This document shows, in pieces, positions 23,929 through 32,767 of a stretch of DNA of 64,000 bases (the first letter of the stretch is position 1; the number at the start of each line of letters is the position of its first letter). Below the pieces are notes generated by a model that was given only the letters and a program-made list of their open reading frames with translations, had not been told where the DNA came from and did not search any database. Source of the DNA: Hymenobacter sp. BT559 (GTDB lineage Bacteria; Bacteroidota; Bacteroidia; Cytophagales; Hymenobacteraceae); NCBI RefSeq assembly GCF_016427535.1, contig NZ_JAELXV010000010.1:38135-102134 (forward strand), written 5' to 3'. Position numbers and translations under genes: made by a program.

Positions 23929-26238
23929 CTAGGCCACAGCTTCGGCATAAACAGGCTTTTTGCTCGTGTCAAATTGCAGGCTGAGGCACACACCGTCGGC
24001 CGTGCTCATGGTCAGTTGACCGTCAATCTGGCGGCTCAAACCCTTAATAATGACCATACCCAAGCTGCGGCTACGCTTCAAGTCAAAGCCCGGTGGCAAA
24101 CCCACCCCATCGTCGGAGATGGTGAGCTGGTAGTGCTGCGGCGCCAGGCAAGCCAGGCCGACTGTGAGCGTGCCGCGTCGCGGCGGTGGAAAGGCATGCT
24201 TAAGTGCATTGGTCACGGCCTCGTTGATAATGAGCCCTAGGGGCGTTGCCACCGTGGTTTCCAGCTCAATAGGGGCCAGCTCTAGCTTCGTTTGTACTGA
24301 CTGCTGGCGGTCAAAAGACTGTACTAGGTATGTCACGATTTCGCGACTGTACTCAGCCATGTTCACGCGGCCAATGTTGTCGGTTTGATAAAGCTTTTGG
24401 TGAAGCAGGGCCATCACCTGCACCCGGTTCTGGCTCTCGCGGATGGCGGCCATCGCCTGCGGGTCGAGCAAGTGGCGCGACTGAGTTGCCAGCAAGCTGC
24501 TCACCACTTGCAGGTTGTTCTTCACCCGGTGGTGGATTTCCTTGAGCATCCAATCCTTTTCTACCAGCAACTCCTGCCGCTCTCCTAGCAGTTGGTCCTT
24601 CTCCCTCAGCACCTGTTCCAGTTCCTCATTCTTGCGACTGGTTTGCGCCTGCTGAGCTTCCAGCGCATGTTGCTTTTGCTCCAGCAAGTGGGCGCTGCGC
24701 TGCTTGAGGCGGTAGCGGTTGTAGCCTAGCCCCAACACCAAAACCAGTAGGGCCGCCCCCCCCAGCATGGCGTTGCGCTGCAACTCGCGCTGCCCAATGG
24801 TTAGCTGCTGCACTTGGTTTTGCTTGGTCAGCAAGGCAATGCTCTGCTCACGCTTTTCAGTGTCGAATTGCACCTGCAAGGCGGCCATTTGCTTGCTGTT
24901 CTTCTCACTGAAAATGCTGTCGTTGATGGCTTTGTAGCGCTTGTAGTACGCAATGGCAGAAGGCAAATTTCCTTGGGCTGAATCGACTTTATACAGGAGT
25001 AAGCAAGCGTGCGCCAAGCTGTTGCGGGTAAGCACTACCTGGCCCGCCGCTAATGATTTGGTAAGGTAAGAGCGCGCTTTGGCGTACTGCTTGGTAGCCA
25101 AGTAGCAAGCCCCCAAGGTTAGGTAGGCCCCGTGCAGCACCCGGGTGTTATCAACAACATTCTTGCTCTTGAGGTAGGATTCTATTTGCTGGCAATGGGC
25201 AGTAGCCAAGTCATACTGTTTGGTACGCAGGTAGCAACTCACCAGCCCTTGGGCTACCGCTAAGCGAGCGTAATCATCCTGGGGTGGATATGCCTTGCTC
25301 TTGGCAAGAATCAGCGCCAGCGCCGCTTGAGGCTGGTTTTTGGCCAGCAAGATTCGGGCAATAGTAGAGGTCAGCCCCAGCGCCGTTTGGCTGTAGTGGT
25401 TGGCTTCCGCGCTACGCAACGCCAGCCGATAGTACTGAAGTATCTTTTCTCGCTCGTCGAACTGCTGGTATACAGCGCCCACCCGCATATAATAGGTGCA
25501 CAGCAGCAGGGTGTCTTGGCTGCGCTTGGCACTCGCTACGGCCGCCAGCGCGTATTGGAGCGCGTCTTTGTAATTGCCCAGGGCATCGTTGGTGGCGGCT
25601 AGTAGGTCGAGAGAAGAATGCTGCTTACGGTAGCCGGCCGCTTTATAGAGGGCCAGGCTGCGCAGCAGTTCTTCTCGCGCCCGTGCGGGCTTACCCTGCA
25701 TCAAGTAGGCATCCGCTAGTTCTCGCAGCACCCGGGCCTCCTGCACCTGGTCACGCACAGCCCCAAACAGCCGGATAGCCTGCTCGAAATATCGAATCCG
25801 CTGCGGGTGGAGCGCCATCGACTTCTCATAGGTTTCGCTGAGTAGGTACCAGCCAATGGCTTCCCGGCGCTGGTCGTGCTGCTGCTGGCTGCGCGCCAAG
25901 GCCCGTAATACAGCTTCCCGTCCTCCCGGGTCCTTGCGTAGCAGATACCCTAGCGCGTAGTCACTATCTATTTGGCCCCCAGCGTAGTGCAAAGTATTGC
26001 TCAGGGCCTGCGCCTGGCGAATGCACACCGCGATGGTGTCCGGCTTCTGCATGTAGTAGTAGCGCGACGACAAATCATTGCTAAGCTGTAGCAGTAGCTT
26101 TACTCGGTTGGTATCGGGCGCGCTTCGCCCTATCTGGCGGCGCAGGCCATCAACTTCGGTCTTGCTCAGGATAGGGTAGTAAGGCTCCGCCTGGCTGGTA
26201 AGGGCAACCAAAAACAAGAGGGCCAACAAGTATTTCAC
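23929..26238 (-). CDS. TPR-containing sensor histidine kinase (HisKA_2/HWE-like)
   Basis: 769 residues. Signal-like N-terminus (MKYLLALLFLVALTSQA), a long periplasmic array of TPR units (~90-470), one membrane segment (MLGGAALLVLVLGLGY, near 490), a coiled coil, then the kinase core: KEIHHRVKNNLQVVSSLL (phospho-His), NEAVTNALKHAF and DDGVGLPPGFD. The HH-RVKNN pattern defines the HisKA_2 group. It is convergent with the sigma-54 response regulator, 7 bp apart, so the two probably form a two-component pair. Some TPR kinases of this type lack a known ligand; none is evident. Confidence 0.9.
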   Translation of the reverse strand: MKYLLALLFLVALTSQAEPYYPILSKTEVDGLRRQIGRSAPDTNRVKLLLQLSNDLSSRYYYMQKPDTIAVCIRQAQALSNTLHYAGGQIDSDYALGYLLRKDPGGREAVLRALARSQQQHDQRREAIGWYLLSETYEKSMALHPQRIRYFEQAIRLFGAVRDQVQEARVLRELADAYLMQGKPARAREELLRSLALYKAAGYRKQHSSLDLLAATNDALGNYKDALQYALAAVASAKRSQDTLLLCTYYMRVGAVYQQFDEREKILQYYRLALRSAEANHYSQTALGLTSTIARILLAKNQPQAALALILAKSKAYPPQDDYARLAVAQGLVSCYLRTKQYDLATAHCQQIESYLKSKNVVDNTRVLHGAYLTLGACYLATKQYAKARSYLTKSLAAGQVVLTRNSLAHACLLLYKVDSAQGNLPSAIAYYKRYKAINDSIFSEKNSKQMAALQVQFDTEKREQSIALLTKQNQVQQLTIGQRELQRNAMLGGAALLVLVLGLGYNRYRLKQRSAHLLEQKQHALEAQQAQTSRKNEELEQVLREKDQLLGERQELLVEKDWMLKEIHHRVKNNLQVVSSLLATQSRHLLDPQAMAAIRESQNRVQVMALLHQKLYQTDNIGRVNMAEYSREIVTYLVQSFDRQQSVQTKLELAPIELETTVATPLGLIINEAVTNALKHAFPPPRRGTLTVGLACLAPQHYQLTISDDGVGLPPGFDLKRSRSLGMVIIKGLSRQIDGQLTMSTADGVCLSLQFDTSKKPVYAEAVA

Positions 26239-26277
26239 AGCGTGCTAATAAGGATATGCCGACAGGACAACTAAAGC

Positions 26278-26324
26278 AGGCGCGTTCAGTGGTCCGCGCC
26301 AAACGCGAGCTACTGAACGCGCCT
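26278..26324 (-). terminator. 13-bp stem hairpin between SDR and sensor kinase genes
   Basis: AGGCGCGTTCAGT at 26278-26290 pairs exactly with ACTGAACGCGCCT at 26312-26324, loop 21 nt. It lies 25 bp after the SDR stop and 40 bp before the kinase start. It lacks a long T run. Confidence 0.5.
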
Positions 26325-26348
26325 ACTTGCAGGCTCAAGATAAGCTAA

Positions 26349-27089
26349 TTAGGTGTTCATGCCGCCATCAATGGTGAGGATGGCGCCCGTCATAAACCGG
26401 CTTTCTGGGCCCGCTACCCACGCCACCAGCGAGGCGATATCGGCCCCCTGACCGAATTCGGGAATGGCCATTTGGTTGCGTATCCAGTCGCTAAACGGGC
26501 CATCAGCGGGGTTCATGTCCGTGTCGATGGGGCCAGGCTGAATCAGGTTCACCGTGATGCGGCGCGGCCCTAGGTCGCGGGCCAAGCCCTTGGTAAAGCC
26601 CAGCAAAGCAGCCTTGCTGGTGGCGTAAAGCGTGGTGTTGGCGGCGGGTACGCGCTCGGCAAAGTTGCTGCCAATGGTGATGATGCGCCCGCCGGCGGCC
26701 ATGTGCGGCAGCACTGCCTGCGTCGCCACGAAAGGAGCCTCCACGTGCACCGCCATTATCTGCCGAAATTCGGCCAGCGTATGGTCTTCCACGGCCTTGT
26801 TGTTGGCGATGCCTGCACTATTTACCAATATATCCAGGTGCCCAAAAGCGGCCGCTGCCTGCTCAATGGCGGCTGTGAGGGCGGCGGCATCGGCGCTATC
26901 GGCCTGAATGGCGAGCACGCGCCCGCCCTGCTGGGTTAGCTCGTCGACCAGCGCTTCTGCCTTGAGGGCCGAGCTGACGTAAGTGAAGGCCACGGCGGCC
27001 CCATCTTGTACTAAGCGTTTGACGATGGCCGCGCCGATGCCCCGGCTGCCGCCGGTAACGAAGGCTGTTTTGGTGGGTGAGGGTGTCAT
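26349..27089 (-). CDS. short-chain dehydrogenase/reductase (3-oxoacyl-ACP-reductase-like)
   Basis: 246 residues. TGGSRGIGAAIVKRL (11-25) binds the nucleotide, NSAGIANN follows and the catalytic dyad is in LYATSKAALLGF. The C-terminus MTGAILTIDGGMNT is that of the FabG-like group. Fatty-acid synthesis is not implied; many such plasmid SDRs act in detoxification. It lies 75 bp downstream of the second F420-reductase-like gene and is probably in its operon. Confidence 0.9.
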   Translation of the reverse strand: MTPSPTKTAFVTGGSRGIGAAIVKRLVQDGAAVAFTYVSSALKAEALVDELTQQGGRVLAIQADSADAAALTAAIEQAAAAFGHLDILVNSAGIANNKAVEDHTLAEFRQIMAVHVEAPFVATQAVLPHMAAGGRIITIGSNFAERVPAANTTLYATSKAALLGFTKGLARDLGPRRITVNLIQPGPIDTDMNPADGPFSDWIRNQMAIPEFGQGADIASLVAWVAGPESRFMTGAILTIDGGMNT

Positions 27090-27164
27090 AAAAAGGGTAT
27101 TAAAAGGCTGTTTAGTTAAGAAGCGGCTAGTTGCAGCGACTGTTTTTAGCTGTCATATAAGCCG

Positions 27165-27764
27165 TTAGGCCACTTTTAGTAAGTTTAGCGTAGGTAGGGG
27201 ACCGCCCGGAAACTGCTGGAGCTTGCCGCCTTCGTGCAAGAGCCCTAGGTCGACGCCGGCGAAGCCCATTTGCTGTAGCATGCCGGCAACCTTGGCCTTG
27301 GCGGCGTGGTCGTTGCCCGAATAGAAAATGACGCGCTGGCCGCCGTTCTCCCGCGGGTTGGCCGCCAGCACGGCGGGGGTCAAGGTATTGAAAGCTTTCA
27401 CTACCTGGGCGCCCGGTACCAAGCTGGCCACTACCTCGCTCGATGTCCGCCCACCCAGTTCAGCCAGCCGGAAACCGGGCAGTAGAATGGGATTAGTGGG
27501 GTCGATGACCAAGCGACCTTGCCAAGAGGCGACGCTGGCCGTGACGGGAGCTACCTGCTCCCAAGGCAGGGCCAAAAAGACGACCTCAGCCTGGGCAGTT
27601 TCGGTTACGGTGCCGGTGCTGGCGCGCCCGCCCAGCTGGGCCAAAAGTGGGGCCAGGGAGGCCGGCCCACGCCGATTGCTCAGGATGACTTCGTAGCCGG
27701 CGCGTACGGCTTGCGTGGCGAAGGCGCGGCCAATAGCGCCGGCGCCGATGATTCCAATTTTCAT
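27165..27764 (-). CDS. NADPH-dependent F420-reductase-like oxidoreductase, paralogue
   Basis: 199 residues from ATG 27764 (MKIGIIGAGAIGRAFATQAV). Rossmann fold with LALPWEQVAPVTASV and VVKAFNTLTPAVL. It matches the protein of 17838-18437 in length and order of motifs, so the two are duplicates. A perfect palindromic Crp/Fnr-type box lies 93 bp upstream, and the SDR gene follows. Confidence 0.83.
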   Translation of the reverse strand: MKIGIIGAGAIGRAFATQAVRAGYEVILSNRRGPASLAPLLAQLGGRASTGTVTETAQAEVVFLALPWEQVAPVTASVASWQGRLVIDPTNPILLPGFRLAELGGRTSSEVVASLVPGAQVVKAFNTLTPAVLAANPRENGGQRVIFYSGNDHAAKAKVAGMLQQMGFAGVDLGLLHEGGKLQQFPGGPLPTLNLLKVA

Positions 27765-27855
27765 GTGTTTTTCGTTGATAATCAGATACCTTACTGATGA
27801 TGCAAAGATAGAATTGCCCCTAGCGGGCCTTTCTTGACATTTGCGGGAAAAACAC

Positions 27856-27871
27856 CTTGACATAAGTCAAG
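27856..27871 (-). promoter_or_regulatory. Crp/Fnr-type box, perfect palindrome
   Basis: CTTGACATAAGTCAAG has exact arms CTTGAC/GTCAAG around ATAA. It stands between the Crp-family gene ending at 27907 and the F420-reductase-like start at 27764. Confidence 0.62.
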
Positions 27872-27906
27872 CTTATTAGCCAAGCGGAGTCGGCAGCCAA
27901 GGCTAC

Positions 27907-28482
27907 CTATTTGGTATTCAGTCCTCTAATGCGGCTAAGAGTTTCGGCCGAGAGCCCTAGGTAAGAAGCAATCATACGCAGCGGTACGCGCAGGGCGAGC
28001 TGGGGATAGGTCTGCACAAACTCCCGGTACTTGGTTTCCGCGTCGGCGCTGATGGCCGTTTGCACCCGGCGCTGGCTGGCCAGGTAGGTGCGGCCCAGCA
28101 GCCCATCAATAAACGCGTGAAAGGCGGGCACCTCGCGGGCAAATTGGTCGAAGTCGACTTTAGGAAACAGCAGCACGTCGGTGTCCTCCAGCGCGTCGAT
28201 GTATTGGCGCGAAGGCTGGCCGGTTACCAGGCTTTCCCGGTCACCGGCCCACCAGTTTTCGATAGAGAATTTGAGCATGTGCTCCACGCCTTTGGCATCA
28301 ATGGTATACTGCCGCAAGCAGCCCCGGCACACAAAGGCGTAGGATTGCCACACCTGGCCCGCGTGCAGCAGAAACTGCCGCTTGCGCAGGTGCTGGGCGC
28401 TACTCAGCGCTTGCAGGCGCGTCCACTCTTCGGCGGTCAGCTGCACCTGGGGGCGCAGGTACTCTTCAAATACATTTACCAT
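27907..28482 (-). CDS. Crp/Fnr-family transcriptional regulator
   Basis: 191 residues. cNMP beta-roll FLLHAGQVWQSYAFVCRGCLRQY, C-terminal helix-turn-helix RMIASYLGLSAETLSRIRGL. It is more distant from the two tandem Crp genes at 19.8-21.1 kb than they are from each other. It lies downstream of the SRPBCC gene and upstream of a palindromic box. It could bind the shared boxes, but which of the three does so is unknown. Confidence 0.88.
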   Translation of the reverse strand: MVNVFEEYLRPQVQLTAEEWTRLQALSSAQHLRKRQFLLHAGQVWQSYAFVCRGCLRQYTIDAKGVEHMLKFSIENWWAGDRESLVTGQPSRQYIDALEDTDVLLFPKVDFDQFAREVPAFHAFIDGLLGRTYLASQRRVQTAISADAETKYREFVQTYPQLALRVPLRMIASYLGLSAETLSRIRGLNTK

Positions 28483-28611
28483 GTCTCAAGCTACTACAAC
28501 CCGTAAAATACGAGCCCTACCCCCTGCTGGCCCCAGCAAACCAAGGATTTTTGCCGGGGTCGTTTCTGCTAAAAACCACAAACAACTGGGCCGTTAGCAG
28601 CGATTTTAAGC

Positions 28612-29010
28612 CTAGCGGCTCTCCAGCACCTCTTTGAGCTTGCTCATTTCCTGCTCAATCAACTCGACGGCTTTGTAAAACGGCTCGTCGGGCATCACGG
28701 CCGGCTTGGTGAAGGTCATTAGGAAGTGCGCCCCCTCGCTGCCCGCTACCACTCGGCACGGCACCAGCCAGTTGCCTTCCACGGGGTCGTTAAACTCCTG
28801 GTCTAGAATGCCCAATTCCTTGTTCGACAACATTTTTACGTGCTGCGTGCCCCTAGGGCCTTCCATGAGCCAGTACCCGTTTTCGCCGGGCGTGGCGCTG
28901 AATACATTATGAATAGCCCACTGCGGCCAGTTGGCCAAGTCGTTGAGGAAATCCCACACCCGCTCGGGGCTGGCCTTAATGTTTATGGTTTTGGTGACGG
29001 TACTGGCCAT
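28612..29010 (-). CDS. SRPBCC-family protein (polyketide cyclase/START-like)
   Basis: 132 residues. TVTKTINIKASPERVWDFLND (4-24) is the usual first strand and helix of the SRPBCC fold; NWPQWAIHNVF follows. The family binds hydrophobic ligands; no catalytic residue can be named. It lies 89 bp downstream of the MFS gene in the monooxygenase operon. Confidence 0.78.
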   Translation of the reverse strand: MASTVTKTINIKASPERVWDFLNDLANWPQWAIHNVFSATPGENGYWLMEGPRGTQHVKMLSNKELGILDQEFNDPVEGNWLVPCRVVAGSEGAHFLMTFTKPAVMPDEPFYKAVELIEQEMSKLKEVLESR

Positions 29011-29099
29011 ACAAAGAGAGAATGCGGCCTGCTTTCAGCAGCAGGCACAGTGGAGAATGGGAGAAAATCTAAGTATTTTGCTAGAAAATCAATTGGCTG

Positions 29100-30266
29100 T
29101 CAGGCTATAGCCACGGTTGCTCGGCGCGTTGTCAACCAGCTTTGCAACGCTACTACCCCCAGCGCAGCCAAGCCAAAAGCCGCCCCGGCCCACGGCAAGT
29201 AGCGCAAGCTATAGTGGAGCAAGAGCCAGCCGCCCACTGTAGTACCCACCGTGACGCCCAGATTGGTAAACGAGCCCGCTAGGCCGTTGGCAAACTCTAC
29301 AGCCTCTGGGGCCGCTGCACTGATGAGCGACGAACTCAGTAAAAAGCAGGGCGCGTACAGCAGCCCCCACACCGCCACGGCCAGCGTAACCGGCACCGGC
29401 AGCGTGCCGGCCGCCGCCAGCGCCCCGGCCACCACCAGCGGCCCCAGTACCAGCACCACTGTGGCCCCGCGCCGGTTGCGGCTCAGGAGCTTGCCGGCCA
29501 GCCAGTTGCCCACTAGGCCTGCCGCGCCAAAGAGCAGCAGCAGCGAGCTGATAGCCGCCGCACTCATGCCCTTGGCCTTGCCCAGGTAGTCGGCAAAGTA
29601 GCTGTAGGTGCAAAACCAGCCCGCCACCAGCAGAAAGGCCACCGCCGCGCCGACCAAAAAAGCGGGCTTGACCAAAATATGCAGCTGCTCGCCATAGCTG
29701 GCCCGGCCCTGGGCTGGCAGCGCTGGCACGCCCCAATACACCACCGCCAGCGCCCCGGCACTCACCACCGCCTGCACTACGAAAGCCGCCTGCCAGCCCC
29801 AGGCACTGGCCGCATAAGTGGCTAGCGGAATGGTCGTGACCGTCGCGATACCAATACCACTGAGCACGATGGCCATCAGGCGCGGCCCTTCTTCGGGCTC
29901 GCTCCCGCCCACCACCAGCCCTAGGGCGGTGGCATAGAGCACTGGCTGCAAGAAGGCTGGCAGCACGCGCACCAGCAACAGCAGCCAAAAAGGCGGCGCC
30001 AGGGCCGAAACGACATTAGACAGCAGGAAAGGGGCCAAGCTCAGCAGCAATACGGCTTTGCGATTGAAACCACTGGCCAGCAAGGTTGTAAATGGCCCTG
30101 CCACGGCAATAACCAGCGCAAACGCGCTCAGCAGCCACCCCGCCTTTGCCATGCTGAGATGGTAGTAGCTAGCGAGCTGGGGTAAGATACCAATTACGCC
30201 AAACTCGGTGGTGAGCAGGCCGATAATGCCCGCACAGCAGCAATATGCTATTTTCTTCATGGCCAA
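29100..30266 (-). CDS. MFS transporter
   Basis: 388 residues with about 12 hydrophobic helices. GIIGLLTTEFGVIGILPQLA is helix 1 of the drug/sugar efflux (DHA1-like) group, and the loop LASGFNRKAVLLLSLAP is the degenerate motif A. Efflux substrate unknown. The start may be Met3 at 30260. The monooxygenase gene ends 4 bp upstream. Confidence 0.85.
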   Translation of the reverse strand: MAMKKIAYCCCAGIIGLLTTEFGVIGILPQLASYYHLSMAKAGWLLSAFALVIAVAGPFTTLLASGFNRKAVLLLSLAPFLLSNVVSALAPPFWLLLLVRVLPAFLQPVLYATALGLVVGGSEPEEGPRLMAIVLSGIGIATVTTIPLATYAASAWGWQAAFVVQAVVSAGALAVVYWGVPALPAQGRASYGEQLHILVKPAFLVGAAVAFLLVAGWFCTYSYFADYLGKAKGMSAAAISSLLLLFGAAGLVGNWLAGKLLSRNRRGATVVLVLGPLVVAGALAAAGTLPVPVTLAVAVWGLLYAPCFLLSSSLISAAAPEAVEFANGLAGSFTNLGVTVGTTVGGWLLLHYSLRYLPWAGAAFGLAALGVVALQSWLTTRRATVAIA

Positions 30267-30270
30267 TTAG

Positions 30271-31308
30271 CTAGCTCTCAAGCTCCGGCCGAAGTAGCGG
30301 GGCCACCCGCGTGCCCAGCAGCTCTATGGCCTGCAAGAGTTTAGCGTGGGGTAGCGTCGCCACATCCAATTGGAAGGTCACCCGCGAAATGCCGCCCAGG
30401 GCCTCGCCGTGGCGCAGGATTTTGGCGGCCACTTCCTCCGGATTGCCCACCAATAGCGACCCTAGGGGACCGACCTGCGCATTGAACTGGCCCCGGGTAA
30501 TGGGGGAGCCGCCGCGCTCTTTAGCCCGGTTGGTGAAGGTGCGGGCGTAGCCCGGGTAAAAGTTCTCTACGGCCTCTGTGGTAGTATCGGCCACGTAGCC
30601 CAGCGAGTGCAAGCCCACTTGCAGCTGTTCGGGTGCGTGTCCGGCCCGCTGGCCAGCTTCCCGGTAGAGGTCTACCAGCGGCCGGAAGCGATGGGTGTCG
30701 CCGCCAATTACGGCCACCATGAGTGGCAAACCCAGCGTGCCGGCCCGCACGAACGACTGCGGCGTGCCGCCTACCCCCAGCCAAATGGGTAACTGTGGCT
30801 GCATCGGGCGAGGGTAAATGCCCTGCCCGGTCAAGCGAGCCCGGAATTTGCCTTTCCAATGCAGCTGTTCTTCGCTGCGAATGGCCAGTAGCAGGTCAAG
30901 CTTTTCCTTGAACAGCGCGTCATAATCATCCAGGTTGAACCCGAACAACGGAAACGCCTCAATAGAGGAGCCGCGCCCCACCACCATTTCGGCCCGGCCC
31001 TGCGAAATCAAGTCCAGCGTGGCAAATTCCTGAAATACGCGTACCGGGTCGGCGGCGCTCAGCACCGTCACGGCACTAGTCAGGCGGATGCGCTGGGTGC
31101 GCGCCGCCGCGGCCGCCAGAATAACGGCGGGCGCCGAATCTAGAAACTCAGCCTTATGGTGCTCGCCAATTCCAAACACATCCAGCCCTACCTGGTCGGC
31201 CAGGGCAATGCGGTCCAGCAGCTGGCCCATGGCCTCGGCCCCACTCGGCGTGCGGCCAGTCCCGTTGTCGAGGAGCGCCGCCGCGAAGCTATCAATTCCA
31301 ATTTGCAT
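30271..31308 (-). CDS. LLM-class flavin-dependent oxidoreductase (luciferase-like)
   Basis: 345 residues from ATG 31308 (MQIGIDSFAAALLD); ATG 31326 is an alternative. Typical luciferase-like TIM-barrel segments: GLDVFGIGEHHKAEF, RIRLTSAVTVLSAADPVRVFQEFATLDLIS, GRAEMVVGRGSS and a late LLVGNPEEVAAKIL. Such enzymes use reduced FMN for monooxygenation, substrate unknown. It heads a run with MFS, SRPBCC and Crp genes, and a Crp/Fnr-type box lies about 100 bp upstream. Confidence 0.88.
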   Translation of the reverse strand: MQIGIDSFAAALLDNGTGRTPSGAEAMGQLLDRIALADQVGLDVFGIGEHHKAEFLDSAPAVILAAAAARTQRIRLTSAVTVLSAADPVRVFQEFATLDLISQGRAEMVVGRGSSIEAFPLFGFNLDDYDALFKEKLDLLLAIRSEEQLHWKGKFRARLTGQGIYPRPMQPQLPIWLGVGGTPQSFVRAGTLGLPLMVAVIGGDTHRFRPLVDLYREAGQRAGHAPEQLQVGLHSLGYVADTTTEAVENFYPGYARTFTNRAKERGGSPITRGQFNAQVGPLGSLLVGNPEEVAAKILRHGEALGGISRVTFQLDVATLPHAKLLQAIELLGTRVAPLLRPELES

Positions 31309-31416
31309 AACACCTTGCGCTAGCATGAAGTGCTCACCGTAGCTACTGATGAGCACAAATTGCCTCCCGTATTGGGGCAGCCACGCAAAGGTGTGCCTAG
31401 GCAGCAAGCAGTTTCC

Positions 31417-31430
31417 TTGACTTTAATCAA
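31417..31430 (-). promoter_or_regulatory. Crp/Fnr-type box before the monooxygenase operon
   Basis: In gene direction TTTCTTGATTAAAGTCAA. Distance to the alternative start at 31326 is 91 bp, close to the spacing at the other three sites. Confidence 0.6.
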
Positions 31431-31834
31431 GAAATGCTTTGAACTGATGGGTCGGCTGGTCTTGGCCTAAGACCAATAGATAGTCGGTATGCTGAACTAG
31501 TGGTTTAGCTGTGGTGATATAGCATAAACAGGACATAGAAGGTGATGCTACTCACTGTTTTCACCAGACTGCCTTGTACTTTTTTATCATATAGTAGGAA
31601 CGCGCACTAAAACAGGGACAAAACTATTTTTCAACTTAGTACCGATAAGTAAGCGTTATCTGTCCTTATCATTGGTCATAGGTAGCGACGCGGTTTACTT
31701 ATTGCTACCTATTTGTCCCGAGTGAAACCAGCTACTTCAGCGATAGCTCGATAAAATCTGCCACTCGGAACCTCGCTTAAGATGTCAGGCTCCAGTATAG
31801 ACTAGCCTTCTTTTAAGAGAAGCTGACAGCTGTC
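31431..31834. other. gene-free stretch with one copy of a 25-bp direct repeat
   Basis: No gene is visible in ~400 bp. At 31800-31824 lies a 25-bp sequence starting GACTAGCCTTCTTT and ending GAAGCT that recurs at 33070-33094 beyond the hydrolase gene. GACAGCTGTC at 31825-31834 is a small palindrome next to the hydrolase stop. Confidence 0.5.
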
Positions 31835-32767
31835 CTACTGCCGCCCTTTTCGACGCGACGAGAGCAGCCAGAGGCCACCCGCCACTAGTGCCAGGGCGGC
31901 CCCCACGACGGCCGCTTTGGGCCAAGCGGGCGCGGCCTTGGCTGGTCTCGCCTGGGCAATGGACGAATCGGTAAAGGGCTGGCGACTGGTCACGGCCAGA
32001 ATCAGGCGGGCGGCTTCGGCGGGCTGGTCCCACTGCGGGAAGTGACCACAGTGCGCAAACCAGTACAGGCGCGCATCGGGAAATTTCGCCAAGGCCAGTT
32101 TCGACTGGCTCGGCCAACACACCCGGTCCTGCCGGCCCCAGCCGATGACCAGGGGCCCGGGGATGCTGCCCTGGGGCGCAGGCTGCTGCACGGGGCCGTG
32201 CGCCAGCTGGTCGAGCAATTCGTCGAAGGCGGGCGAGTGGGCGAACGTATACATCTCGTCAATGGCCTGCTGCGCGTCCACGGCCCAGGGCCGGGCCGAA
32301 AATTGGGGCAGCAGCAGCGTGCGCCCCACCGCCGAGCCGGCCAGGGCGGGCATCACCGGCTGCAGGGCTTTGACGAGCTTGACCGACACATCCACCGAGT
32401 GGTAGAAAAAGGGAATCTGCCAGCCCTGCCAGAAGCCGCCCGGGTCCAGGGAGACTACCGCGCCGAGCACCCCGCCGCGCCGGGCCAGCTCCAGCACCAG
32501 GCGCGCGCCCATGGAGCTGCCCACGGCATCAATCCCCAGCAGCTCGTGCTGGGTGAGAAAGCCCGTCACCGCGTCGGCTAAGGTAGCAATCGAGTTTTCG
32601 CCGGTCAGCTTAGGCGTTTCGCCATGGCCGGGCAAGTCCACGGCAATGACGTCGCGCTCGGCGGCCAGGGCGTCGATAATGGTGTTCCAGGACCGCCAGC
32701 TGCCGCCGATGCCGTGAATCAGTAACAGGGGGCGGCCGGTGCCACGGCGAACGAAGTGCAGGTCCAT
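31835..32767 (-). CDS. alpha/beta hydrolase with C-terminal membrane anchor
   Basis: 310 residues from ATG 32767 (MDLHFVRRGTGRP); the frame extends further up but without family similarity. Oxyanion strand LLIHGIGGSWRSW, nucleophile GSSMGARLVLEL, acid in GWGRQDRVCWPSQ and base in CGHFPQWDQP complete the triad of the lipase/haloperoxidase-like group. The last ~28 residues form one membrane segment (AAVVGAALALVAGGLWLL) and a basic tail, so the enzyme is probably anchored. Near-identical 25-bp direct repeats flank the gene on both sides. Confidence 0.85.
   Translation of the reverse strand: MDLHFVRRGTGRPLLLIHGIGGSWRSWNTIIDALAAERDVIAVDLPGHGETPKLTGENSIATLADAVTGFLTQHELLGIDAVGSSMGARLVLELARRGGVLGAVVSLDPGGFWQGWQIPFFYHSVDVSVKLVKALQPVMPALAGSAVGRTLLLPQFSARPWAVDAQQAIDEMYTFAHSPAFDELLDQLAHGPVQQPAPQGSIPGPLVIGWGRQDRVCWPSQSKLALAKFPDARLYWFAHCGHFPQWDQPAEAARLILAVTSRQPFTDSSIAQARPAKAAPAWPKAAVVGAALALVAGGLWLLSSRRKGRQ

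Noticed and set aside
29209..29988. 259-codon frame on the minus strand inside the MFS gene
   Set aside because: Low-complexity shadow of the real gene in another frame.
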